Notes: generated from the letters alone by a model not told the origin. Shown: positions 45,173-54,122, counted from the stretch's first letter. The stretch: 64,000 nucleotides of DNA from Aldehydirespirator sp963667505 (GCA_963667505.2 OY763490.2:2418001-2482000); one strand, 5' to 3'. Numbers and translations: made by a program.

Positions 45173-46299
45173 ATGAGTCGCCGTATCGTCCTCGCGGACT
45201 TCTTCTCCGGATGCGGCGGGACGTCACGAGGCTTCGCCGATGCAGGCATCGTGCCGGAACTTGCCATCGACTGGGATCCCGACGCGGTGGCCTCCTTCCG
45301 GCTGAACTTCCCCGCGACCGCCATCCTCGAACGAGACATTCGAGACCTGGAGGTCGACGAGGTCGAGGCTGCTCTGCGGCTTCCAGGGGATCCGATCCGG
45401 CTCTTTGCCGGGTGCGCACCGTGCCAGCCCTTCGCCGACACCGCCACGAGCCGACCCATCGGGACAGCCGCTCGTTCCTACTGCTCGACTTCCTCGGGTT
45501 CGTGGAGGCTCTGAACCCCGAGCTGATCTTCGTGGAGAACGTTCCAGGGATGCAGCGCTTGTCGGCTTCTCGGGGCCCTCTGGCCGAGTTCGTGGACGAG
45601 GTCTCCAAGACGCACCACGTCTCCCACGGCACGATCTCCAGCGCCGATTACGGGGTGCCGCAGACCAGGCGGCGCATGGTGCTGGTCGCGAGCCGCCTCG
45701 GGCCGGTCGACATCCCCCCTGCCACCCACGGCCCCGGCACCGACAATCCGCACTCGACGGTCCGAGAGTGGATCAGCGGCCTGCCTCCGCTCGCGGCCGG
45801 GCACGCGGACCCTGAGGTCGAAAGCCACCAGGCCATGCGGCTGTCGGAGTTGAACCTCGCCCGGATTCAGGCGACGCCTGAGGGCGGCGACCGACGGGAC
45901 TGGCCCGATCACCTCATGCCCGACTGCCACCGGGGCGGCTTCGGCGGCCACACCGACGTGTACGGCCGGCTGAGCTGGGACCAGCCAGCACCGACGCTGA
46001 CCACCAAGTGCATCAGCTACAGCAACGGGCGCTTCGGCCACCCCGACCAGGACCGGGCGCTCCGCGTCCGCGAGGCGGCGCGGCTGCAGACATTCCCCAT
46101 GGAGTTCGGGTTCTTCGGGAGCCTGGCCTCACAGGCGAGACAGATCGGCAACGCGGTCCCGGTCGCGCTCGCTCGGCGCTTCGGCCGCCATCTGATGGAG
46201 CACGCCGAGACGTTCGCGGGCACGCGGACAGGCAGCGCCCTGGGCCCGCGTGCGCCGGAGATTGACCGCGCCCCCGAGATCACAAGGCAAGCGGCATGA
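45173..46299 (+). pseudogene. C5-cytosine DNA methyltransferase (Dcm type), frameshifted
   Basis: Begins MSRRIVLADFFSGCGGTSRG (AdoMet motif I) and reaches motif IV FAGCAPCQPFA with the catalytic Cys. The frame must then shift by one base between about 45433 and 45470 to continue RDSRSFLLLDFLGFVEALNP, ENVPG (motif VI), DYGVPQTRRRMVLVASR (motif VIII) and ARQIGNAVPVALARRF (motif X). Read together it is a full-length enzyme of about 375 residues with its target-recognition region. Its stop overlaps the downstream ATPase ATG (ATGA). One lost base explains everything, so an assembly error is possible. Confidence 0.85.
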
Positions 46300-48329
46300 C
46301 AGCGTTCCGGGCCCGGGCCCGGGCGGTCGACATGCTGGGACGACAGCAGATCGCCAACCTCCCCACGGCGCTCAGCGAACTGTTCAAGAACGCCCACGAC
46401 GCGTACGCCACCACCGCGATCGCCGACTACTACCGAGTTCACAACATGCTGGTGGTGAGCGACGACGGCGTCGGGATGGACCGCGACACGTTCGAGGGCG
46501 CCTGGCTCACGATCGCGACAGAGTCGAAGTTGGGCCGCGACTCGACGCCGCGGCCCGCAGGGATGGCCTCGCGAGTGCAGCTGGGAGAGAAGGGCATCGG
46601 CCGGTTCGCCATCGGAGCCCTCGGCAGCCAGGTCCTGGTCGTGTCCAAGCGGGATCGCTGCCCCGCGGTCGCGGCGCTGGTCAACTGGAAGATGTTCGAG
46701 CTTCCCGGCATCGACTTGGACGAAGTGCCCGTCGGCTTGGTGGAACTCGACGGCGATCGGTTGACCGCGGCCGACGTGGCCCTTCTGAAGGCACCGCTGG
46801 CGGAGGCCGTGAACCTCTTCCGACGGCGCGGCAGCGCAACGGAGTGGGCTCAGGCACTGGACGGCATCCAAGCGATATTGGACGCGCTGCCGGACGACCC
46901 TTACGAGACCGTGCCTGGACTGGGGCCGCTCGGCCCCACATGGACCGTGTTCCTGGTCTCTTCGGTCTCGGAGGATCTGGCCGCGGAGATCGGCATGCCC
47001 GGATCCAAGGAAACATCGCTGTTCGAGAGGGCGTTGCACGGCTTCACCGACTCCTGGTTCGGCGACGCTTCCACCCCCGACTTCGCCGTCGACTTCGTCG
47101 ATCACCGCGGCGGCGGCGACTCGGAGAGCCTGCTACAGCCGAACGACTTCTTCGAAACGGTGGACTTCGAGCAGGCGGACCACCACATCCACGGAGTATT
47201 CGACGAGGACGGCGATTTCATCGGCACGATCAGGATCTTCGACGAGGAGGCTGCGGACCTCCATGTCAGGTGCCCGGACTCGCTGCGGCCGCGTTGCGGG
47301 CCGTTCACGTTCGAGCTCGGGGTGGTGCAGGGCAACGCCAGCGAGTCGAGGCTGGATCCCGAGGCGTTCGGGTCCATGAACACCAAGCTGAAGCGACTCG
47401 GTGGCTTGTACGTCTATATGGACGGCATCAGGGTGCAACCGTATGGCCGGCCCGATGTCGACTACCTAGAGATTGAGGAGCGACGGACCTTGGGGGCCGC
47501 GTACTACTACTTCTCCTACCGGCGGATGTTCGGCGCGGTCAGCCTTACGAGTCGACAGAACCCGGACTTGCACGAGAAGGCGGGCAGAGAGGGCTTCACG
47601 CGCGGCCGCGCCTACTCGAACTTTCGGAAACTCCTCATCAACCTGCTCAAGCAGCTAGCTGCCGAGTACTTCCGACCCGAGGCTCCGCAGGTCCGCGCCT
47701 ATGAATTGGGTCGAGAGCGCTTGGCTAGAGAGGACAGGCTCCGCAAGGAACGCGAGAAGCAAGCCGCGGCGGGACGCCGACAACTGCGATCACAGCTGGC
47801 ATCAGCCGTCGAGTATCTGTCCGAGACCGATTTCCAGCAACGGGCTTCGGAGATAGTCGAGGACCTCAGCACTCAGCTTGCATCTGCTGATCGCCTTCAA
47901 CCGGCGACGAGGCAGGTCGCACAGGCGAAACGAGCCCTGCGCCAGCTGGCGACACCGCTGGGTTTCGACGAGCCGGAGGGCTTCGCTCCGTCGAGGCCGA
48001 TGCGCCAAGACATGATGCTCGTCGAGCGCGGGGCGACTGACGTTGAGGAGTCGTACGTGCGGCCGGCCCTCGAGCTGGTCGACGACCTGGCAGGGGCCAC
48101 GGAGGCTCGCCTGGCGGCACGCGAGGCAGACGAGCAGGAACGAGACCGGTTCGTCAAGCGGAGGATCGCGGCGGCAACGGAACAGATGACAGCCGCCCAT
48201 ACTGAAGCCGACCGCGCGCTGTCGGCGTTGAACGCAAACGCGACCTCCGCGCTTCGGACGTTGCGAACGGACTTCGACCAGCGCCTTGCAGGTATAGTCC
48301 TGAGGGGGACCCGATAGTGAGTCCGGGTG

Positions 48330-49190
48330 CTATGGGTGTTGGGGTTGGTGTTGGTGTTGCTCCCAGTGGGAAGCGTAGGCGGCGGGGGTGAGCCCGCCGA
48401 GGGATTGGTGGGGCCGGTAGTTGTTGTACTCGATTCTCCAGTCCTCGAGGATGACCTGGGCTTCGAGGATGCTGGCGAAGTCCTCGGTGTTGAGGCACTC
48501 GTCTCGGAGCCTGCCGTTGAAGGACTCCACGAAGGGGGTCTCCCAGGGCGATCCGGGCTCGATGTAGGCGGTGTGGGTGCCCCAGATGCGGCACCAGTCC
48601 CGCAGCGCGGCCGCGGTGAGCTCGGGGCCGTTGTCCATCCGCAGATGCTTGGGAGCGCCCCGTGAGGCGACGAGGCGCTCGACCACGGCGACGACGCCGT
48701 CTGAGTCGATGCTGTGGGCGGCGTCGACGGCGAGGGCCTCTCGGGTGAACTCGTCGACGACGTTGAGCAGCTTGATGCGGCGCAGGTCGGCGGTCTCGTC
48801 GAACTGAAAGTCCAGCGCCCACACGTCGTTGGGGCAGCGCGCTCTGAGTCTCGCGGCGGTGCCGTCGCTGAGCCGGCGGCGCTTGGCTTTGCGCTGGGGC
48901 GGCCGTTGCAGGCCCTCGTCGCGCCAGATGCGCCGGGTGCGCTTGGGGTTGGTGACCAGCCCCTCACGACAAGCGACCTCGTGAGCCTTGCGCCACCCCA
49001 AGCGGGGGTGGCATCTCGCGAAGTGCCTCAGATGCTCCCTGAGCCGCGTCTCGGCCGAGGTCGGCGGCGCCTTCGCTCGGCGCTGGGTCGAGCGGTGCTG
49101 GCCCACCACCCGACAGGCCCTTCGCTCAGAGACCCCGAACCGCGCCTGGAGCCGCTCAACGGCTATGCGGCGGCGGTCCGGGGTCACCAT
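48330..49190 (-). CDS. IS3-family OrfB transposase (rve integrase, DDE)
   Basis: 286 residues from the ATG at 49190 (MVTPDRRRIAVERLQARFGV). The HTH-like GVSERRACRVVGQHRSTQR and the catalytic core follow: first Asp in VWALDFQFDETADL, second in HLRMDNGPELTA, Glu in WETPFVESFNGRLRDE. The C-terminus YNNYRPHQSLGGLTPAAYA is canonical. Expressed alone or as OrfAB fusion by frameshifting. Confidence 0.96.
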   Translation of the reverse strand: MVTPDRRRIAVERLQARFGVSERRACRVVGQHRSTQRRAKAPPTSAETRLREHLRHFARCHPRLGWRKAHEVACREGLVTNPKRTRRIWRDEGLQRPPQRKAKRRRLSDGTAARLRARCPNDVWALDFQFDETADLRRIKLLNVVDEFTREALAVDAAHSIDSDGVVAVVERLVASRGAPKHLRMDNGPELTAAALRDWCRIWGTHTAYIEPGSPWETPFVESFNGRLRDECLNTEDFASILEAQVILEDWRIEYNNYRPHQSLGGLTPAAYASHWEQHQHQPQHP

Positions 49191-49471
49191 TTTCCCTCGG
49201 CCAGCTCCTTGAGCATCGCCTTGTCCAGCTCCGCCTCCGCCAGCAGCTTCTTGAGCTTTGCGTTCTCGGACTCGAGCTCCTTGAGCCTCCGAGCATCGTT
49301 GGCGCTCATGCCCGCATAGGCGCGCCGCCACCGGTGCCAGGTCGACTCGGTGACCTCCAGATGCCGAAGCACCTCGGTGAGGTCGCTGCCCGAAGCCAGC
49401 ATCCGCTCGCCCTCGCGGACCTTGCGAACCGCCTGCTCCGGAGTGTGCCTTCTCCGCTTCATCGTGGTCAT
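49184..49471 (-). CDS. IS3-family OrfA (HTH/leucine zipper)
   Basis: 95 residues. MTTMKRRRHTPEQAVRKVRE and VTESTWHRWRRAYAGM form the helix-turn-helix for end binding; LKELESENAKLKKLLAEAEL is the leucine zipper for multimerisation. Ends ELAEGKW at a TGA that overlaps the orfB ATG, with the G GGA AAA slippery site immediately before. Confidence 0.95.
   Translation of the reverse strand: MTTMKRRRHTPEQAVRKVREGERMLASGSDLTEVLRHLEVTESTWHRWRRAYAGMSANDARRLKELESENAKLKKLLAEAELDKAMLKELAEGKW
49190..49196 (-). promoter_or_regulatory. Programmed -1 frameshift heptamer G GGA AAA
   Basis: On the minus strand GGGAAAA is read in orfA phase as GGA AAA just before TGG TGA. Slipping back one base enters the orfB frame at ATG GTG ACC. 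It fits X XXY YYZ and would yield the OrfAB fusion transposase typical of IS3 elements. Confidence 0.75.
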
Positions 49472-50373
49472 CCTCCCATCCTTGGGGACTCAGACCCACA
49501 ACACGCGGACTCAAATCAGGGACCCACCTCAGTCCGACCGAGCGGCTCGGCGAGCACGGGCTGGATCCGCGAGCAGGCAGAGTTCGAACAGGAACTGGAT
49601 TCGCTGGCTGCCGACTCCCGAAGGGCGCTCTCACGGGTCGCGAACCTCATTCGAGCGAGCGAGGTGCTGTTGGCCAGCGGCGCCCCGGCGCCAGCGGACT
49701 TCGCCGCCGCCGCCGACGCTGAGATCGTTGAGTTGCGGGCTCAGGCTGACGACCAGCTTGAGTATGTGCAGCTGGGCATGGCGTTGGCGGTGGTCGACCA
49801 CGAGTTCCGAGCGACAGTCGCGAGCATCCGAAGCGATGTGCGAAGGGTCGGATCTTGGGCGAAGAAGAACCCGCAACTCGTGGGACTCTACGAAGACCTG
49901 CGACGAGACTTCGACCACCTTGACAGCTACCTCACGTTGTTGACGCCGATGCAGCGGCGACTGAGACGCACCAAGACGACCATCAAGGGCAGCGACATCT
50001 CCCGTTTTCTCAACGAGCTCTTCCGCGAGCGTCTTCGCGCCACACGCACCGAGATCCGCGCGAGCCGGGAGTTCGAGGCCGCCAAGATCATCGGCTACGC
50101 CTCGACGTTCTATCCGGTGTTCATCAACCTCGTTGACAACAGCCTTTACTGGATCCAAAGCGCCGGACCGCACGCTTCCAAGAGCATCATCGAGTTGAGC
50201 ACGAGAGGGGAAACGCTCGTCTATCGGGACACCGGGCCGGGCATCGCCGAGGACATAGCCGACCGGGTGCGCCCGGCGACCGGGGCTGGGCCGCCGAGGC
50301 TGGCACCTGCACTGCCTCATCGCCGATACCGGCGTTACCGCGAGGACCTCCTTGTCGTAGGTGACGGGTGGGG

Positions 50374-50952
50374 TTAGCCGGGGGCGCGGCCGACTGCGGC
50401 TGTGACCCGTTCGAACACTTCGTCGGGTGTGCCGATGCCGTCCACTGTGGCCAGCAGGCCGCGGGCCTCGAACCAGTCGAGCAGGGGGGCGGTCTGCCGT
50501 TCGTAGAGCTCGAGGCGGCGCTCGATGGCCTCGGCGGTGTCGTCGGAGCGGCCGCGGCCGAGCATCCGCGCCGTTACCTCCGCCACCGGGACGTCGACGT
50601 TGACGGCCACGTCTAGGCGCTGGCCCAGATCCTCGAGGATCGCCTCCAGAGCTGCGGCCTGGTCGGCGGTGCGGGGGAAGCCGTCCAGCAGGACGCCGCG
50701 GGCCGAAATGTCGGGCGCTGCGAGCCGCTCGCGCACGATGGCGTTCATGATGTCGTCGCCGACGAGGGCTCCCGAGTCCATCACCGCCTTGGCCTGGCGC
50801 CCGACTTCGGTGCCGGCCGCGACCGCGGCTCTCAGCACGTCGCCGGTGGAGAGGTGCACACACCCGAAAGCCTCGACCAGCCGCTCCGACTGCGTGCCCT
50901 TGCCCGAGCCCTGGCGGCCCAGGATCACCATCCGCAGCGGCTCGGCAGCCAT
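50374..50952 (-). CDS. adk: Adenylate kinase (short form)
   Basis: 192 residues. P-loop ILGRQGSGKGTQSERL, GVLLDGFPRTADQAAAL and the AMP-binding LSTGDVLRAAVAAG are clear. The lid is the short type without the zinc-binding insertion. It follows secY, as in the spc operon; normally map and infA come next but here the accessory island intervenes. Its TAA overlaps the end of the truncated ATPase frame on the other strand. Confidence 0.97.
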   Translation of the reverse strand: MAAEPLRMVILGRQGSGKGTQSERLVEAFGCVHLSTGDVLRAAVAAGTEVGRQAKAVMDSGALVGDDIMNAIVRERLAAPDISARGVLLDGFPRTADQAAALEAILEDLGQRLDVAVNVDVPVAEVTARMLGRGRSDDTAEAIERRLELYERQTAPLLDWFEARGLLATVDGIGTPDEVFERVTAAVGRAPG

Positions 50953-51018
50953 GTCTACTTCAGGAATCCCTTGCGGTGCCGGCGCCTAATCAGCCGTCGA
51001 CCGTGCGCATGACGCCGA

Positions 51019-52347
51019 TCACTTGAGGAAGCCCTCGTAGTTGCGCATCATCAGCTGGCTGTCGATCTGCTTCATGGTCTCGAGGGCGACTCCGGTGGCG
51101 ATAAGCAGAGAGATGCCGCCGTAGAGGATGCTCCCCGCGCCCGCTCCCTGGCCCGCGCCCACGTCGGTGCCGAGCGTCACCGCGTAGAGGATGGAGGGGA
51201 TGATGGCGACACCGGCGATGAACAGCGACCCGGGCAGGGTGATGCGCGACAGGATCCGGGCCAGGTAGCGCTCGGTCTGCACGCCCGGGCGGATGCCCGG
51301 GATGAACCCGCCCTGCTTGCGGATGGTGTCGGCCTGCTTGACCGGATCGAAAGTGATGGCCGTGTAGAAGTAGGCGAAGCCGATGATCATCAAGCCGAAG
51401 AAGACCATGTACACGGGACTGGTCGGATAGGTGAGATGGTCGTTGACGAAACTCTGGATGCTGCCGCCGATGCCGCCGTCGGGCATGGCCGCCCCCACCA
51501 AGGTGGGCAGGTACAGCACCGAGCTGGCGAAGATGATGGGGATCACCCCCGACTGGTTCACCTTCAGGGGGATGTAGGTGCTCTGGCCGCCGTACATGCG
51601 CCGGCCCACCACCCGCTTGGCGAACTGCACCGGGATGCGTCGCTGGCCCTGCTCGACGAACACGATGCACACCAGCAGGATCACGGCCACCGCCACGAAG
51701 CCGGCCACCGCGGTGGCGCCGTTGTTGGCGTTGATCTGGGTGAGCTGGGCCGGCAGGATCGACACGACGCTGGTGAAGATCAGCAGCGACATGCCGTTGC
51801 CGATGCCGCGCTGGGTGATCAGCTCCCCCATCCACATGAGCAGGGCAGTGCCGGTGGTGAGCGTGAGCACCACCACGAAGACGGTCCACACCGTGAAGTT
51901 GGGCAGCAGGTCGATGCCGCCCACCAGCGCGCCATTGTGGAACAGGAAGGCGAAGCTCGTGGACTGCACGAGGGCGATGCCGATGGTGAGGTAGCGGGTC
52001 CATTGCGTGATCTTGCGCTGGCCCACCGCTCCCTGCTGCTGCCACTGCTCGATTCGGGGAATCACCACCCCGAGGATCTGCATGATGATGGAGGCAGTGA
52101 TGTAGGGCATGATCCCCAGGGCGAACACCGCGAACTGGGTGAGCGCCCCGCCCGAGAACAGCTGGACGAACCCGAGGATCCCGCCCGACGCGTTGGCCTG
52201 GTCGCGCAGCAGCTGGACGGCATCGATGTCGACGCCGGGCGCGGGGACGAAAGCCCCGAGCCGGTAGACGCCGATGATGAACAGAGTGAAGAGGATCTTG
52301 TTGCGCAGGTCCGGAATCCGGAACATGTTGAGCACGCGGGTCAGCAC
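51019..52347 (-). CDS. secY: Protein translocase channel subunit SecY
   Basis: 442 residues with ten hydrophobic segments. RIPDLRNKILFTLFIIGVYR is the first transmembrane region, GIMPYITASIIMQIL and GIGNGMSLLIFTSVV are the signature motifs. Forms the SecYEG channel in the inner membrane. Located after rplO, before adk. Confidence 0.98.
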   Translation of the reverse strand: MLTRVLNMFRIPDLRNKILFTLFIIGVYRLGAFVPAPGVDIDAVQLLRDQANASGGILGFVQLFSGGALTQFAVFALGIMPYITASIIMQILGVVIPRIEQWQQQGAVGQRKITQWTRYLTIGIALVQSTSFAFLFHNGALVGGIDLLPNFTVWTVFVVVLTLTTGTALLMWMGELITQRGIGNGMSLLIFTSVVSILPAQLTQINANNGATAVAGFVAVAVILLVCIVFVEQGQRRIPVQFAKRVVGRRMYGGQSTYIPLKVNQSGVIPIIFASSVLYLPTLVGAAMPDGGIGGSIQSFVNDHLTYPTSPVYMVFFGLMIIGFAYFYTAITFDPVKQADTIRKQGGFIPGIRPGVQTERYLARILSRITLPGSLFIAGVAIIPSILYAVTLGTDVGAGQGAGAGSILYGGISLLIATGVALETMKQIDSQLMMRNYEGFLK

Positions 52348-52401
52348 TGTCGTCTCCGGTCGTCGGTCCAGGTCGGCGCGAGGCCCCTCACGGCGGTGCC
52401 G

Positions 52402-52896
52402 TCACCGGTTCGTGTGCTGGTTGTAGCTGCCGTGGGGCGGACGGCGGTCGCCCCACGGCTTGTCGAGAATCTCGATGCTGCCGCCGGCCGCGGCTATCGA
52501 CTCGGCGGCGCTCGCGGACACCGCGTGGGCCTGCACCCGCACCGGACGGGTCAGCTCGCCTCGTCCCAGCACCTTCACGAGGGCCTTCTTTCCGACCAAG
52601 CCCCGTTCCCGCAGCGTCTGCGGAGAGATCTCGTCGAGGCCGGACTCCTCGATGGTGTCGAGGTTGACCGGCTGGTACTCCACCCGGAACGGGTTGGTGA
52701 ACCCCCGCCACTTGGGGACTCGTCGCAGCATCGGCATCTGGCCGCCCTCGAAGCCCAAAGGCACTTTGCTGCGGGCCTTCTGGCCCTTCATGCCGCGGCC
52801 CGCGGTCTTGCCGCCCCGGCCGGCGATGCCTCGGGCCAGCCGTCTCGGCCGCGGGCGCGAGCCGGGATCGGCCCGCAGGTCGTGAAGCTTCGTCAT
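52402..52896 (-). CDS. rplO: 50S ribosomal protein L15
   Basis: 164 residues. LARGIAGRGGKTAGRGMKGQKAR and GFEGGQMPMLRRVPKWRGF are the family blocks. Its ATG overlaps the rpmD stop (ATGA). Precedes secY. Confidence 0.97.
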   Translation of the reverse strand: MTKLHDLRADPGSRPRPRRLARGIAGRGGKTAGRGMKGQKARSKVPLGFEGGQMPMLRRVPKWRGFTNPFRVEYQPVNLDTIEESGLDEISPQTLRERGLVGKKALVKVLGRGELTRPVRVQAHAVSASAAESIAAAGGSIEILDKPWGDRRPPHGSYNQHTNR

Positions 52897-53075
52897 CCGT
52901 CAACCTCCTCGACCCTCACGAGATGGGGGACCCGGTCGATCATGCCCCTGATCTCGGGACGGTCCGGCAGGGTGTTGGATCTGCCGATCCGCCCGAGGCC
53001 CAGAGCCCGAAGCGTACCCCGCTGCTTGGGCTTGGTGCCGATCGCCGACCTGACCTGCGTCACCACCAGAGCCAT
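52893..53075 (-). CDS. rpmD: 50S ribosomal protein L30
   Basis: 60 residues, MALVVTQVRSAIGTKPKQRG then TLRALGLGRIGRSNTLPD, the usual L30 pattern. Start overlaps the rpsE stop (TGATG) and stop overlaps the rplO start. Confidence 0.97.
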   Translation of the reverse strand: MALVVTQVRSAIGTKPKQRGTLRALGLGRIGRSNTLPDRPEIRGMIDRVPHLVRVEEVDG

Positions 53076-53665
53076 CAGGCCGTCTCCTCCGCGACTTTGG
53101 TGGCGGCCGCGGCCCGCTCGGTCTGGGTGTCCTTGTAGGCGGCCCAGAGCCCGGCGGGCAGGAACTCCTCGGGGTCGAGGCCCCTCATTCGAGCCACCTC
53201 GTCGGGACGGCGCAGCGACTTGAGGCCGCCGATGGTGGCCCGGGCCACGTTGATGTGGTTGGGAGAGCCGAGCGACTTGCACAGCACGTCGTGGATGCCG
53301 GCCTCCTCGAGGATGGCCCGGGCCGCGCCGCCCGCGATCACCCCGGTTCCGGGCGCGGCGGGCTTCAGCAGCACGCGGCCGGCGCCGTTGGCGCCGATCA
53401 CGGGATGCATGATCGTGCTGCCCGCCATCGGCACCTCGAACACGTTGCGCCGAGCCTCCTCGGTCCCCTTCTGGATGGCCAGCGGCACCTCCTTGGCCTT
53501 CCCGTAGCCGAGGCCGACCCGTCCGGCGCCGTCGCCGATCACGACCAGGGCGCTGAAGGAGAACCGGCGGCCGCCCTTGACCACCTTGGCCACCCGGTTG
53601 ATGTTGATGACGCGCGACTCGCGCAGCGGCGGGCCCGAGCTGCGTTCCGCGGATTCTTCGGGCAT
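53075..53665 (-). CDS. rpsE: 30S ribosomal protein S5
   Basis: 196 residues. VINRVAKVVKGGRRFSFSAL and VGLGYGKAKEVPLAIQKGTE are conserved, as is GSPNHINVARATIGGL. The ATG at 53665 follows a 30-codon leader ORF created by tandem duplication, with TGATG coupling. C-terminal 25 residues are Ala/Thr-rich and variable. Confidence 0.97.
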   Translation of the reverse strand: MPEESAERSSGPPLRESRVININRVAKVVKGGRRFSFSALVVIGDGAGRVGLGYGKAKEVPLAIQKGTEEARRNVFEVPMAGSTIMHPVIGANGAGRVLLKPAAPGTGVIAGGAARAILEEAGIHDVLCKSLGSPNHINVARATIGGLKSLRRPDEVARMRGLDPEEFLPAGLWAAYKDTQTERAAAATKVAEETA

Positions 53666-53732
53666 CAGGACTCCAGTCTCGGGGACGCGGGTGCGGCGGG
53701 CATCAGGACTCCAGTCTCGGGGACGCGGGTGC
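53662..53732. repeat. 38-bp-offset duplication of the rpsE start region
   Basis: A 33-bp segment (GCATCAGGACTCCAGTCTCG...) at 53662-53694 recurs exactly at 53700-53732; a weaker third copy is the rplR stop region at about 53753-53772. Each copy contains GAGT(C/T)CTGATGCC on the minus strand, i.e. the ribosome site and TGATG of an ancestral rplR/rpsE junction. Confidence 0.85.
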
Positions 53733-53757
53733 TTGGGGCGGCGGAGGCTTCAGGCAT
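53665..53757 (-). CDS. 30-residue leader ORF between rplR and rpsE
   Basis: Encodes MPEASAAPSTRVPETGVLMP and AAPASPRLES. The ATG overlaps the rplR stop (TGATG) and the TGA overlaps the rpsE ATG (TGATG), so ribosomes could pass from rplR to rpsE through it. It originates from the junction duplication and is unlikely to be a functional peptide, but it may preserve coupling. Confidence 0.45.
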   Translation of the reverse strand: MPEASAAPSTRVPETGVLMPAAPASPRLES

Positions 53758-54122
53758 CAGAACTCCAATCCCGCCTCGCGGGCCGCGTCGGCCAGCGCCG
53801 CGACCCGGCCGTGGTAGCGGTAGCCGCCCCGGTCGAACACCACTGCGGATATGCCCGCATCCGAGGCCCGCTGAGCGATGAGCGCGCCCACCGACCGGGC
53901 CGCCGCGACGTTGCCGCCCGGCGCGGACCGCAGGTCGGCTTCGAGCGTCGACGCAGAGGCCAGGGTCACGCCGTTGGCGTCGTCGATCAACTGGGCCGAG
54001 ATGTGGCGGCTCGACCGGAACACCGAAAGGCGGGGACGCGCCAGGGTGCCCCGGACCTTCTTGCGGACACGCCGATGCCGGCGGATACGTCCCCGCCGGC
54101 GCTTGGTGGCCTGATCAGCCAT
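53757..54122 (-). CDS. rplR: 50S ribosomal protein L18
   Basis: 121 residues from the ATG at 54122 (MADQATKRRRGRIRRHRRVR). Conserved GTLARPRLSVFRSSRHISAQ and VVFDRGGYRYHGRVAALADA. Binds 5S rRNA with L5. Two bases after the rplF stop. Confidence 0.97.
   Translation of the reverse strand: MADQATKRRRGRIRRHRRVRKKVRGTLARPRLSVFRSSRHISAQLIDDANGVTLASASTLEADLRSAPGGNVAAARSVGALIAQRASDAGISAVVFDRGGYRYHGRVAALADAAREAGLEF

Larger units (their letters stand above)
48301..49531 (-). mobile_element. IS3-family insertion sequence, IS407-like, 1231 bp
   Basis: Ends are imperfect inverted repeats: left TGAGGGGGACCCGATAGTGA, right (inverted) TGAGGTGGGTCCCTGATTTG, with shared GAGTCCG further in. It is flanked by a 4-bp direct duplication GTCC (48297-48300 and 49532-49535); 4-bp duplications are characteristic of the IS407 group. 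It encodes orfA and orfB in -1 relative frames on the minus strand. Both ORFs are intact, so it may be active. Inserted in the ATPase gene, opposite to its direction. Confidence 0.95.
46296..50377 (+). pseudogene. Large dual-GHKL ATPase (MORC/Hsp90-like plus histidine-kinase-like), split by an IS3-family element
   Basis: The first exon-like part (46296-48300) encodes a GHKL ATPase: N-box LPTALSELFKNAHDAY, G1 VVSDDGVGMDRDTF, G2 QLGEKGIGRFAIGALG, followed by a coiled region rich in Arg/Glu/Ala. The second part (49532-50377) has a coiled-coil and a second, histidine-kinase-like ATPase: N-box YPVFINLVDNSLYW and G1 YRDTGPGIAED. Deleting 1231 bp of IS plus one GTCC copy joins GIV to RPSGSASTGWIREQ in frame, giving 948 codons. 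After IADRV the sequence loses homology (no G2 box), so the 3' end is also truncated beside adk. Translationally coupled to the methyltransferase. Confidence 0.85.

Noticed and set aside
44904..45176. Upstream gene coupled to the methyltransferase
   Set aside because: Only the last 20 residues look protein-like and no family is recognised; the ATGA overlap alone is weak evidence.
50280..50373. Remnant of map next to adk
   Set aside because: An AAGGAGG on the minus strand is suggestive, but no methionine aminopeptidase motif (HGIP, GDG, metal ligands) is readable in any frame.
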